Positions 53,867-62,448 of a stretch of 64,000 nt of DNA are shown here, one piece after another (the stretch's first letter is position 1; each line of letters starts with the position of its first letter). The notes below the pieces were generated by a model, which was not told the DNA's origin, made no database searches, and saw nothing but the letters and a program-made list of their open reading frames with translations. The stretch comes from Chloroflexota bacterium (GTDB lineage: Bacteria > Chloroflexota > Dehalococcoidia > UBA1151 > TMED-70): NCBI GenBank assembly GCA_002721875.1, contig PBLU01000026.1, forward strand, positions 1 through 64,000, written 5' to 3'. A program made the translations under genes and the position numbers.

Positions 53867-54925
53867 ATGAGTGAAAATATTAGAGTTGGAGTTATTGGAG
53901 CAGGTGGTAATACAACATTAAAACACATACCTCTTTTACAAAAAATTCCAGGTGTAGAGATTGTTTCTGTAGCAAATAGATCCATTAAGTCTTCAAGTGA
54001 AGTAGCCTCTCAGTTTGAAATAAAGAATTATTATGACAATTGGATAAATGTTGTTGATGATAATTCTTTAGATGCTGTAGTTATTGGTACTTGGCCATAC
54101 CTCCATAAAAGACTTTCAATAGAAGCCCTTGAATCGGGTAAACATGTTCTATGTGAAGCTAGAATGTGTATGAATGCACAAGAAGCTCAAGAAATGTTAG
54201 ATGTATCTCAAATGTATCCTAATCTTGTCTCTCAGATTGTACCAGCTCCTCATACATTGCCTGTAGATAAGACAATAAAGAGATTAATTTCCTCTGGTTA
54301 TATTGGAGATCTAGTTAACTTAAGAGGTATGGTAACTGCAGGAAATGATTTTCCCAAAAATAATGAAGATTATCATTGGAGAAATAATAGAGATTTATCT
54401 GGTAATAATATTATGCAAATGGGAATTTGGTACGAAGCAATTATGAGATGGCTTGGACCAGCAAAATCTGTTTCAGCTAATGCTCAAACTATTAATAATC
54501 CAAGATTAGACGAATCAGGAAATTATGTGTTTACTGATATTCCAGATCACTTGGATGTTATTTGTGAAATGATTGCAGGTGGAACAGCTAATCTACAATT
54601 TACTATGGTTTCAGGAATGGCTCCCGAATCTGAAATGTGGATTCATGGAACAAAAGGTACTTTGGTTTTGAAAACAGAAACTACAGCAGATGCTGGAGCT
54701 CCAAAATTAGTACTTATGGGTGCAGAAAAAGGTCAAAAATCATTAGAAGTAATTTCTATCCCGAAAAATGAAATTGGTGAATGGAGAGTAGAAGAGGAAT
54801 TCATAAATGCGATAAGAGGTCAAGAAATTATTACTCACACATCTTTTACTGATGGAGTTAAGTATATGAAGTTCACAGATGCAATTTATGATTCCTTTAG
54901 TACAGGTCAAAAAATAATTATATGA
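53867..54925 (+). CDS. Gfo/Idh/MocA-family oxidoreductase
   Basis: This 352-residue protein has an N-terminal Rossmann fold (VGVIGAGGNTTLKHIPLL) with GTWPYLHKRLSIEALESGKHVLCEARM, the usual EKP being changed to EAR, so the family Lys of EKP is missing. A C-terminal alpha/beta domain follows. The Lys change suggests altered catalysis. Substrates of the family are sugars and cyclitols. AAAGGGG precedes the ATG, and pxpA follows four bases after the stop, so it may belong to the pxp-oad transcript. Confidence 0.85.
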   Translation: MSENIRVGVIGAGGNTTLKHIPLLQKIPGVEIVSVANRSIKSSSEVASQFEIKNYYDNWINVVDDNSLDAVVIGTWPYLHKRLSIEALESGKHVLCEARMCMNAQEAQEMLDVSQMYPNLVSQIVPAPHTLPVDKTIKRLISSGYIGDLVNLRGMVTAGNDFPKNNEDYHWRNNRDLSGNNIMQMGIWYEAIMRWLGPAKSVSANAQTINNPRLDESGNYVFTDIPDHLDVICEMIAGGTANLQFTMVSGMAPESEMWIHGTKGTLVLKTETTADAGAPKLVLMGAEKGQKSLEVISIPKNEIGEWRVEEEFINAIRGQEIITHTSFTDGVKYMKFTDAIYDSFSTGQKIII

Positions 54926-54929
54926 TTAC

Positions 54930-55697
54930 ATGAAAAAATTCATAGACATAAATGCCGATATTGGAGAATCGTTTGGTAGTTATAAACTTGGTTTTGATGA
55001 AGAAATAATTAAATATATTTCTTCTGCTAATATAGCTACAGGCTTTCATGCAGGTGATCCAAATTGGATGAATCATACTATAAATTTGTCTCTAAAAGAA
55101 GGTGTATCAATTGGGGCTCATCCTTCCTATCCAGATTTATCTGGATTTGGTAGAAGAGACATGAATCTTAATCCTGACGAAATCAAGAATATTGTTAAGT
55201 ACCAGATTGGAGCAATGTTGGGTTTTGTAGGTATTGAAAAATTACAGCATGTTAAACCTCATGGAGCGTTATACAACAAAGCAGTCAAAGATAAAGATAT
55301 TGCTAAAGCAATAATTGAATCAATTAAATCAGTAAGTACAGAATTAATACATGTTGTTTTAGCAGGATCATTATGGGAAAATTTAGCAAATGAAGCTAAT
55401 GTTAAGTATGTTAGAGAAACCTATGCCGACAGAGAATTTATGTCTGATGGATCATTGACTCCAAGGTCAATTGATGGTTCCGTTATTGAAAATACTACTA
55501 AAATTATTAAAAGAACTTTGAAGCTTATCAAAACAGGTAATGTTGACTCATTTCATGGTGATGAAATATCAATAAAATTTGACTCAATATGCCTTCATGG
55601 TGACACTAAAGGGTCTGTGCAAATTGCCAAAGAAATAAGTGAATCTCTAAAAAAGAATAATATAGGCATCAAATCAATGTCTAACATTTTGGCATGA
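54930..55697 (+). CDS. pxpA: 5-oxoprolinase subunit A (LamB/YcsF family)
   Basis: This 255-residue protein begins DINADIGESFGSYKLGFDEEII and has SANIATGFHAGDPNWM, GAHPSYPDLSGFGRR, HVKPHGALYNKA, YADREFMSDGSL and ICLHGDTKGSVQIA, diagnostic of PxpA. With PxpB and PxpC it hydrolyses 5-oxoproline to glutamate using ATP in several bacteria. The following oad genes raise the possibility of another carboxylation-linked role. Confidence 0.93.
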   Translation: MKKFIDINADIGESFGSYKLGFDEEIIKYISSANIATGFHAGDPNWMNHTINLSLKEGVSIGAHPSYPDLSGFGRRDMNLNPDEIKNIVKYQIGAMLGFVGIEKLQHVKPHGALYNKAVKDKDIAKAIIESIKSVSTELIHVVLAGSLWENLANEANVKYVRETYADREFMSDGSLTPRSIDGSVIENTTKIIKRTLKLIKTGNVDSFHGDEISIKFDSICLHGDTKGSVQIAKEISESLKKNNIGIKSMSNILA

Positions 55698-56362
55698 AAA
55701 AAATTAGCATTGATTTTCATGGGGACTCTACATTAATACTTAGTTTTGGTGAAATTATTGATGAAAAATTGAACATTGAAGTACATAGATGTACTGATTT
55801 TCTTAATAGTAAAATACTTAATTATTCTTACATTATTGATATATATCCCACTTATAATTCTATAGTAATTGATTATGACCCCCAGAAAATATTTTATGAA
55901 GATATAAAAAAAGAAATAGAAATATTATTATCAGAAATAGATATATCTAATGATGAAATTATTACTCCAAAGATCATAAATATTCCAGTAAAATATGGAG
56001 GTGATCATGGACCTGATCTTGAAAGAATGTCCCAATCTCTTAATATTTCACAGGATGAAATAATAAAAATTCATAGTTCTAAAAATTATAGAGTTTACAT
56101 GTTAGGGTTTATGCCTGGTTTTCCATATTTGGGAGGATTAGATAAAAAAATATCATTCCCTAGGCTAAATAAACCAAGATTATCTGTTCCTAGTGGTTCA
56201 GTTGGAATTGCAGGTGACCAAACAGGTGTTTATCCTTTTAAATCACCTGGAGGTTGGAATATTATAGGTAAAACTAAATTGAAATTATTTGATAAATCTA
56301 ATGATCCTCCAAACTTAATTTCAACAGGAAGCTATATCAAGTTTACAATAGACAATGATTAA
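55694..56362 (+). CDS. pxpB: 5-oxoprolinase subunit B (KipI/AHS1 family)
   Basis: This 222-residue protein has the AHS1 layout: GDSTLILSFGEIID, PTYNSIVIDYDPQ, IPVKYGGDHGPDLERMSQSL, YMLGFMPGFPYLGGLD and PRLSVPSGSVGIAGDQTGVYPF. AHS1 plus AHS2 domains also make up the carboxyltransferase part of urea carboxylase. It overlaps pxpA by four bases and pxpC by eight bases, so PxpB and PxpC are probably made as a heteromer. Confidence 0.93.
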   Translation: MKKISIDFHGDSTLILSFGEIIDEKLNIEVHRCTDFLNSKILNYSYIIDIYPTYNSIVIDYDPQKIFYEDIKKEIEILLSEIDISNDEIITPKIINIPVKYGGDHGPDLERMSQSLNISQDEIIKIHSSKNYRVYMLGFMPGFPYLGGLDKKISFPRLNKPRLSVPSGSVGIAGDQTGVYPFKSPGGWNIIGKTKLKLFDKSNDPPNLISTGSYIKFTIDND

Positions 56363-57392
56363 TATTATTAGCTCTGGATTATTTTCAAGTTTTCAAGATT
56401 TAGGTAGATTTGGTAAAAAGTCTTTGGGGGTTTCTCAATCAGGTAGCTTAGATAAATATTCTTTCATGATATCTAATATTTTGTGTGGAAATAAGATTAA
56501 TGAAGGAGCAATTGAGATTATTGGTGGTGGATTTTTATGTGAATTTTTGAATTCTGTTTCAATTTCAGTTTCAGGTCCAATTGGTTATTATCTAATTAAT
56601 AATAAATGTGTACCTATTAATTCTTCAATTAAGGTAAATAAAAATGATGTATTAACGATTCCTTCAAATGAAAATGGTAACGTTTTTTATTTTTCTATTG
56701 CTGGAGGCTTTGATATTGAAGAAATTATAGGTTCATATTCATATCACCAACCTTCTAATATCACTGACAAACTCAAGATATCTTCAGGTCAAAATTACCT
56801 TATGAAAAAACCAAATTCTGAATTCCAAAAAATGATAAGTCCGTCCTTTTATCAAAAATATCTTAAACCAGTAAATGATATAAGTATAATTTTTGATCAA
56901 AAAATTGAAGAAAAAAATAAAAAAATAGTTAATAAATTACTTTCAAATGAATTTACGATTTCTGATCAATTATCAAGACAGGGAATCAAGCTCAATTGTA
57001 AGGAAAAATTGGTCCATAGCATTGGAAATGAGATCTCTTCAGGTGTGTCCCTAGGAACTGTACAATTACCCCCAAACGGGGAACCTATTATTTTATTAAA
57101 CGATTCTCAAACAACTGGTGGATATACTAAGCTTGGAAAGATTCCTGATTTTGAAATTTCTAGAATTGTACAAAGTAAAACTCTTAGAAAAATAAAATTC
57201 AAAAAGACTGATATTTATAAATCTAATGAAGTTATGAAAACTATGGATTCAGAATTTCATTCTATAAAATTTTCTGATTATTTTTTATTTATTCACAAAA
57301 TAAAAGACTCTTTTATTTCAGTTCAAATTTCTGAAAATGATAGTATAATAGCCATATCCAGTGAACAACTAATAAATATTAATAAGGAATGA
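56355..57392 (+). CDS. pxpC: 5-oxoprolinase subunit C (KipA/AHS2 family)
   Basis: This 345-residue protein has the AHS2 features FSSFQDLGRFGKKSLGVSQSG, SLDKYSFMISNILCGN, a long variable middle and the late SSGVSLGTVQLPPNGEPIILLNDSQTTGGYTKLG. It completes the PxpABC set. It ends three bases before the gene for the small OadG-type subunit. Confidence 0.93.
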   Translation: MINIISSGLFSSFQDLGRFGKKSLGVSQSGSLDKYSFMISNILCGNKINEGAIEIIGGGFLCEFLNSVSISVSGPIGYYLINNKCVPINSSIKVNKNDVLTIPSNENGNVFYFSIAGGFDIEEIIGSYSYHQPSNITDKLKISSGQNYLMKKPNSEFQKMISPSFYQKYLKPVNDISIIFDQKIEEKNKKIVNKLLSNEFTISDQLSRQGIKLNCKEKLVHSIGNEISSGVSLGTVQLPPNGEPIILLNDSQTTGGYTKLGKIPDFEISRIVQSKTLRKIKFKKTDIYKSNEVMKTMDSEFHSIKFSDYFLFIHKIKDSFISVQISENDSIIAISSEQLININKE

Positions 57393-57395
57393 TTT

Positions 57396-57779
57396 GTGGA
57401 TAATGTTTTGATAGATGGCTTTTACTTGTCGGGTATAGGTACTTTAGTTGTTTTTTTAGTTCTGATCTTGTTACTGATTTCAATTAAGATTATTACATTC
57501 TTTGAAAATAAAAATAATGTAGATGAATTAGAAATTTCTCAAAATTCTGTGGAGCAAAATAAAACAAAAGGATTGATAAATATTGCTGCGGCCATGGCTG
57601 TAGGTTTATATAAAAAAGAGAAAACTAACTTAAATGATGTTGCGGCTGCGGTAGCAGTTAGTTTATACAAGAAAGATAACCTTTCAGAATCTAAATTGGT
57701 TGAACCACATTTGGTGGAATCTTCATGGCTAACAATTAACAGATCTAGAATGTTATCAAGAAAAAATAGAAGGATTTAA
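57396..57779 (+). CDS. oadG: OadG-like small subunit of a sodium-pumping decarboxylase, with internal repeat
   Basis: This 127-residue protein has one membrane helix at about residues 12-34, as in oxaloacetate decarboxylase gamma subunits. After a hydrophilic stretch there are two copies of an Ala-rich helix, IAAAMAVGLYKKE (63-75) and VAAAVAVSLYKKD (82-94), then a basic end. Known gamma subunits anchor the biotin and transferase parts to the beta subunit. The start is GTG, three bases after pxpC. Confidence 0.78.
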   Translation: MDNVLIDGFYLSGIGTLVVFLVLILLLISIKIITFFENKNNVDELEISQNSVEQNKTKGLINIAAAMAVGLYKKEKTNLNDVAAAVAVSLYKKDNLSESKLVEPHLVESSWLTINRSRMLSRKNRRI

Positions 57780-57783
57780 AATT

Positions 57784-58236
57784 TTGTCGAGAAAATATAA
57801 TCTACAGATAAATAATCAGAACTTTCTAGTTGAAATTTTGAGTGAATATGATGGAAAATTTACAGTCAATGTAAATGGTACTATTGTAGAGGTAATGGAT
57901 ACTTCAATATCTTCTGAAGTACCAATAAAAAATAATTACTCAGATCAAGAAAATAACTCTCAAATACAACTAGCTACTGAAAAAGAAAATATTTCCCCCA
58001 ATCAATCAAATGATAAAAAAAATTCTGGTCAAATTAAGGCAATGATGCCAGGAAAAGTATTAGAGATTTTAGTTGAAATAGGTGATGAAGTATCATTAGG
58101 TACTCCACTTATGATTGTTGAATCAATGAAAATGGAGAATACGATTAGCTCTACCATGTCAGGTAAAGTAACCAATATATTTATATCAATTGATGACAGT
58201 GTTCAATATGATCAAATCATGATTGAAATTGAATAA
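57784..58236 (+). CDS. Biotin carboxyl carrier protein
   Basis: This 150-residue protein has an N-terminal part of about 45 residues, an Asn/Ser/Gln-rich linker (about 46-82) and a C-terminal biotinyl domain with the acceptor K116 in IVESMKMENT. The N-terminal part resembles the start of glutaconyl-CoA and methylmalonyl-CoA decarboxylase carriers. It sits between oadG and oadB and should pass carboxybiotin to OadB. It starts with TTG, four bases after oadG. Confidence 0.9.
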   Translation: MSRKYNLQINNQNFLVEILSEYDGKFTVNVNGTIVEVMDTSISSEVPIKNNYSDQENNSQIQLATEKENISPNQSNDKKNSGQIKAMMPGKVLEILVEIGDEVSLGTPLMIVESMKMENTISSTMSGKVTNIFISIDDSVQYDQIMIEIE

Positions 58237-58257
58237 TAATCTAACGAAAGAAATTTT

Positions 58258-59457
58258 ATGATTGAATATATTGAACCATTACTCGAAGGAATAGAAGATC
58301 TAATATCAAATCCTGGAATGGTTATAATGTGGTTAATTTCTGGATTACTTTATTATTTTGGAATTTATAAAAAGAAGGAACCTCTTTTACTAATTCCAAT
58401 ATCAACTGGAATATTGTTAGCAAACTTACCTATGGGTGAACTTTTGAGAACAGGAGGAAATGGAGAGCCCGAAGGATTTATTAGGATTTTTCAAAATATA
58501 GGAATGTCTACAGATGTACTCCCTCTACTTATTTTTCTTGGTATGGGTGCTTTGACTGATTTTGAACCAGTTTTATCTAATCCCAAAACTCTATTGTTAG
58601 GTGCAGCTGCACAGTTTGGAGTTTTTATTGCCTTAGTAGGGGCGCTCTTAATTAGTTTGACTCCCATTTTTGATTTTGGACTTTTAGAAGCTGCATCAAT
58701 CGGAATAATTGGTGGAGCTGATGGTCCTACTACCATATTTATATCAACTAGAATGAGAGAAATAGGCGAAAGTATTGTAAATTATGATATTAAAGATATT
58801 GTTGGAGCTACTGCAGTAGCAGCCTATTCCTATATGGCCTTAGTTCCAATAATTCAACCACCAATAATTAGGCTTTTTACTACAAAAAAAGAAAGACTAA
58901 TTCGTATGGAATATTCTTCTAAAAATATTACTAAGAAAACTAAGATAATTTTTCCAATTACCACAATTATTATTGTAAGTATTTTAGTACCTGATGCATC
59001 TCCTTTGATTTCTATAATGATGTTTGGCAATTTACTTAGAGAGTCAGGAGTTGTAGATAGACTAGCTAAAACTGCTCAAAATGAATTGATGAATGTTGTA
59101 ATTATATTATTAGGTCTCTCTGTTGGAGCAACTATGCCTGCAAAAGTTTTCTTAAGAGTTGAAACTATATCAATTTTTATTCTAGGACTAGCATCTTTTA
59201 TAATTGCTACTATTTCAGGAATTTTATTAGCAAAATTAATGAATTTATTTCTCAATAAGCCTATCAATCCGATGATAGGAGCAGCAGGTGTGTCTGCAGT
59301 ACCTATGGCTGCTAGAGTTGTTCAAAATGAAGCTTCTAGAGAAGACCCTGATAATTATTTACTTATGCATGCAATGGGACCAAATATAGCTGGAGTAATT
59401 GGTACAGCCACCGTAGCAGGTGTATTGTTAGCTGTAGTTCCACAATTAGTGAGTTGA
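58258..59457 (+). CDS. oadB: Sodium-pumping decarboxylase beta subunit (OadB/GcdB/MmdB family)
   Basis: This 399-residue protein has about 9-11 membrane segments and the sodium-site signature IGGADGPTTIF at about residues 151-161. GVSAVPMAARVVQ near the C-terminus is the second family signature. It decarboxylates carboxybiotin while exporting Na+. No alpha (carboxyltransferase) subunit is adjacent; the only transferase-like genes upstream are pxpB and pxpC. Confidence 0.94.
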   Translation: MIEYIEPLLEGIEDLISNPGMVIMWLISGLLYYFGIYKKKEPLLLIPISTGILLANLPMGELLRTGGNGEPEGFIRIFQNIGMSTDVLPLLIFLGMGALTDFEPVLSNPKTLLLGAAAQFGVFIALVGALLISLTPIFDFGLLEAASIGIIGGADGPTTIFISTRMREIGESIVNYDIKDIVGATAVAAYSYMALVPIIQPPIIRLFTTKKERLIRMEYSSKNITKKTKIIFPITTIIIVSILVPDASPLISIMMFGNLLRESGVVDRLAKTAQNELMNVVIILLGLSVGATMPAKVFLRVETISIFILGLASFIIATISGILLAKLMNLFLNKPINPMIGAAGVSAVPMAARVVQNEASREDPDNYLLMHAMGPNIAGVIGTATVAGVLLAVVPQLVS

Positions 59458-59464
59458 TTCTTTA

Positions 59465-60220
59465 ATGGAACTTTCTATCTATATTTATATAACACTTTTT
59501 ATTTTATGTTCCTTAATTGGATTCTTCGGTGGGCTTTTGGGAATTGCTTTAGGAGCTGTAAGATTACCTATTATTATTTTTCTTGGAGTTGAACCAATAA
59601 TTGCCGCATCAACTAATCTTTTGGCTGTTATTTTTGGCTCAACTGCAGGTTTATTTCCTGCAATAAAGCAAAAAAGAGTTCCAATAAAATCTAGTATTAA
59701 TATTGCTATCCCTTCTATGATAGCCGCTTTTTTTGGAGGATACTTTGCTGTAAACATGTCTGAGTTTTTTCTACTATTAATAATAATAATTTGTCTGATA
59801 ATTTCTGGTACAGTAATGATTTTTTATAAAGCTGAAGCTAAGGTAATCACGAACGATAAAAAGAGTAGATTTAAGGAATTATTAGTTGGAGTATTAGTAT
59901 CTTATTTTGGAGGTATTGTGGGTTTGGCTTTAGGGGTCTTGAGAGTTCCAGCATTAGTATATTTCCTAAGAATGAATATTAAGACGGCAGGTGGAATAAA
60001 CCTTTTTTTATCAGTTTTAGTTGGAGTTTCTGCCTATTTAGGACATTCTTTTTCTGGGAAATTTGATTATATATTAGTATTTTGTGTGGTTTTTCCAACT
60101 ATTATAGGGATGTATTTCGGATCTAAGTTTGTACAAATTGCTAACCAGGAACAGCTTAGAATATTATTGGGAGTAATATTAATTTTATTATCTTTATTTA
60201 TGACTTTAAGACTTCTATAG
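59465..60220 (+). CDS. TauE/SafE-family anion permease
   Basis: This 251-residue protein has about eight membrane segments arranged in two similar halves, with GFFGGLLGIALGAVRLPII in the first and FGGIVGLALGVLRVPALVYFL in the second, the repeated Gly/Pro-rich motif of TauE permeases. The family exports or imports sulfite, sulfonates and related organic anions. It ends within the left arm of a strong bidirectional terminator and is probably the last gene of the pxp-oad transcript. Confidence 0.88.
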   Translation: MELSIYIYITLFILCSLIGFFGGLLGIALGAVRLPIIIFLGVEPIIAASTNLLAVIFGSTAGLFPAIKQKRVPIKSSINIAIPSMIAAFFGGYFAVNMSEFFLLLIIIICLIISGTVMIFYKAEAKVITNDKKSRFKELLVGVLVSYFGGIVGLALGVLRVPALVYFLRMNIKTAGGINLFLSVLVGVSAYLGHSFSGKFDYILVFCVVFPTIIGMYFGSKFVQIANQEQLRILLGVILILLSLFMTLRLL

Positions 60221-60250
60221 ATGGTAACAGAAATCCATCTATAGAAGTCT
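60209..60250. terminator. Bidirectional hairpin between TauE and sodN
   Basis: Sixteen bases (60209-60224) are repeated perfectly inverted at 60235-60250, around a ten-base loop. The left arm contains the tauE-type gene's TAG. T-rich sequence follows on the plus side after ten bases (TTATTTTTTAG), and the tauE-type gene is T-poor only in the left arm. It separates two convergent genes and should stop transcription from both sides. Confidence 0.8.
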
Positions 60251-60257
60251 GAATAAT

Positions 60258-60683
60258 TTATTTTTTAGTTTCCCAAAAAATATCACCAATCTCTTCTAAA
60301 GCAGCCTTAAACTCTTTTGCTTTATCAAGATCAACATTGACTTTTACATAAGATCCTAGCTTACATGCATTCCAAACTTTTTCATGAAGATCAGGATATT
60401 TTTCTAAATGCTCAGGTTTAAAATAGTCTGTCCATATAACTAAAATATCATCTTTAGCTTTTTTTGCATGTTCTTCTTTTGCAGCTACATATCTGGCCAT
60501 TGAGTTGCCTAGTGAAGCGGAAGGTCCGCTTGAAAAATCTAATTCTTCAAGTAATTCTGTCATTCTTACTACTGTCTGTGCAGCTTGAATGGCATCCTTA
60601 GGATCATATATTCCACATGGAATATCACAATGACAGGTAACTTCGGTTATAGGTAAAATTTTATCTAATAGATTAGCTAACAT
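60258..60683 (-). CDS. sodN: Nickel superoxide dismutase
   Basis: This 141-residue protein has a 17-residue leader followed by the nickel hook HCDIPCGIYDP at 18-28. After cleavage, His1, Cys2 and Cys6 of the mature enzyme bind nickel and dismutate superoxide. The rest forms the four-helix bundle (AQTVVRMTELLEELD, IWTDYFKPEHLEKYPDLHEKVW). It has no export signal, so it is cytoplasmic. The maturation protease gene lies divergently, 44 bases away. NiSOD is common in marine bacteria that live with little iron or manganese. Confidence 0.96.
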   Translation of the reverse strand: MLANLLDKILPITEVTCHCDIPCGIYDPKDAIQAAQTVVRMTELLEELDFSSGPSASLGNSMARYVAAKEEHAKKAKDDILVIWTDYFKPEHLEKYPDLHEKVWNACKLGSYVKVNVDLDKAKEFKAALEEIGDIFWETKK

Positions 60684-60727
60684 TTTTTCTCCTTGTTATT
60701 ATTATTTCTATATTTATAAAATATAAT

Positions 60728-61180
60728 ATGCTAATTTTTTTTAATTTCATGTTGTCTATGCTTAAAAAATCTATAAATAAAATAATTTTTAGAAATAGAT
60801 ACATAAAAATAAAAATTAAAGGGTCTAGTATGGCTCCTAAGTTTGTAGAAAATCAAACCTATATTGTTGATAAGAATTTTAGTGTTTCAAAATTAAATAG
60901 ATATCAACCTATTGTTTTTTTTTGTGATATACACAATTTATATCACCTCAAGCGACTAGTGGCATTTCCTGGTGAAAGAGTTCAGATAATCAATAGAAAT
61001 ATTTATGTTGATAATAAAAAAATTTCTGATGAGATATATAATTTTAGTCTTAATAATTTAGTATCAAAAAACTCATTTTTTTGTATATCTGATAACTCTT
61101 ATTATGTGGGTTTAAATTGTGATTCTTTGAAAAATGGAAATATTTCTAATGAAAAGATACTAGGAACTATAGTTACCTAA
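60728..61180 (+). CDS. sodX: Nickel SOD maturation protease (SodX-like, S26 family)
   Basis: This protein of up to 150 residues belongs to the signal-peptidase-like S26 family. The Ser nucleophile is S34 in KGSSMAPKF and the general base Lys is K75 in HLKRLVAFPGE. C-terminal DNSYYVGLNCDSLKNGNI is the typical closing motif. Absence of a real membrane helix and position next to sodN match SodX, which removes the leader ahead of the mature His1. ATGs at 60728, 60749 and 60758 are possible starts; none has a strong ribosome binding site. Confidence 0.85.
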   Translation: MLIFFNFMLSMLKKSINKIIFRNRYIKIKIKGSSMAPKFVENQTYIVDKNFSVSKLNRYQPIVFFCDIHNLYHLKRLVAFPGERVQIINRNIYVDNKKISDEIYNFSLNNLVSKNSFFCISDNSYYVGLNCDSLKNGNISNEKILGTIVT

Positions 61181-62448
61181 AATTCATTCCGCACTAATAT
61201 ATCTGAAGATAAGCAAGCTGATTCCATAGTATTAGGTAATTTATCAATGATCCAATCTCCAACAAAATGAATGTTCTTTATTCTTAATAGTTTTTTAGCG
61301 TCATTTGTTCTTTGAGTAGCTTTTGGAGATCTTATTACTAAACTTGAGATAGTTTTAACATCATTATTGATACATAATTCTTCTCTTATTTTTTTTTCAA
61401 AATTTCTTGTAAGATCAGAGTTTTTAACTTTCAAAAGATCATCTGTATCACTTAGAGATATGATTATTTTTTGTGAAAAAGTATTAAATTCATTACTATC
61501 TTGTGAAAATACCCACTCTAAATCAGAGTTTGAAAAAGCAACATAGTCTTCATCCATAACTTTTTTGTTGAACCAAAAAACAATATTAATTATGGAAGAG
61601 TTACTAATTTTTATATTTTCTTTTCGAATCTCCATAAGATTAATTGTGCTTTCAAGATTTGTTCCTATTATTACTTTCTTTGATTTAAATTTATTCTTTT
61701 TAGTTTCAATTATTATGTTTTCATTTTTTTTATTGATTTTTACTACTTTTTCAAAAATTATTTTCGAATTATTTTTTGAAATATATTCCTTGAAAGGCTT
61801 TTCAATAATTTTTAAAATTGGTTTTTTTGAATATCTAATAGAAATATTTTTTTTTGGATCAAAAATCATATACTTAAATAAGTTATAAGCATCATGATTA
61901 TCAAATTTTTCTAAACTAATATTGAATGCTGGTTTACAAATTATTTCCCAAAATTTTTTTACAGTTTCTTCATTCTGTTTATTTTGTTTTAACCAAAATG
62001 AAAATGGAATTTTTTTTTCATTTTTGGTATTGAGTGATTTCAGTTTTATTAGTCCATATAGGACAGAAAGTCTATTTTTGAAGCTTAAACTTTTATAACT
62101 TAAAACACTTGATATTAAAGATAGAGGATAAAAACTAATTTTTGATTTAATATAAAATTTTTTATTATTATCAATGACTGGAATTTCTAAATTTCTCTTA
62201 TTTTCAAAATGATTTTCTAATTTAAACTTTTTAATAATTTTATAGAAATTTTGGTATGTTTCTAAAAAAATATGTTGTCCAATATCAATTTCACCATATT
62301 TGTTTGATATATAGCCCGCTCTACCACCTAAACTTTTTTTTTGTTCAAAAATCTGCACCTCGTAGCCTTTTTCAATTAGCTTAATTGCACAGTAAATAGT
62401 TGAAATTCCGCAACCGATTATTGAAATCTTTTCTTTTTGGTTTTTCAT
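61177..62448 (-). CDS. hpnE: HpnE-like hydroxysqualene dehydroxylase (FAD-dependent)
   Basis: This 423-residue flavoprotein has the N-terminal FAD loop IIGCGISTIYCAIKLIEKGYEV, the family segment GGRAGYISNKYGEIDIGQHIF and a C-terminal FVGDWIIDKLPNTMESACLSS. The GQH-containing segment and the size match HpnE rather than carotenoid desaturases. HpnC, HpnD and HpnE together make squalene from farnesyl diphosphate. It overlaps the upstream synthase gene by four bases. A phytoene or diapophytoene desaturase role remains possible. Confidence 0.8.
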   Translation of the reverse strand: MKNQKEKISIIGCGISTIYCAIKLIEKGYEVQIFEQKKSLGGRAGYISNKYGEIDIGQHIFLETYQNFYKIIKKFKLENHFENKRNLEIPVIDNNKKFYIKSKISFYPLSLISSVLSYKSLSFKNRLSVLYGLIKLKSLNTKNEKKIPFSFWLKQNKQNEETVKKFWEIICKPAFNISLEKFDNHDAYNLFKYMIFDPKKNISIRYSKKPILKIIEKPFKEYISKNNSKIIFEKVVKINKKNENIIIETKKNKFKSKKVIIGTNLESTINLMEIRKENIKISNSSIINIVFWFNKKVMDEDYVAFSNSDLEWVFSQDSNEFNTFSQKIIISLSDTDDLLKVKNSDLTRNFEKKIREELCINNDVKTISSLVIRSPKATQRTNDAKKLLRIKNIHFVGDWIIDKLPNTMESACLSSDILVRNEF

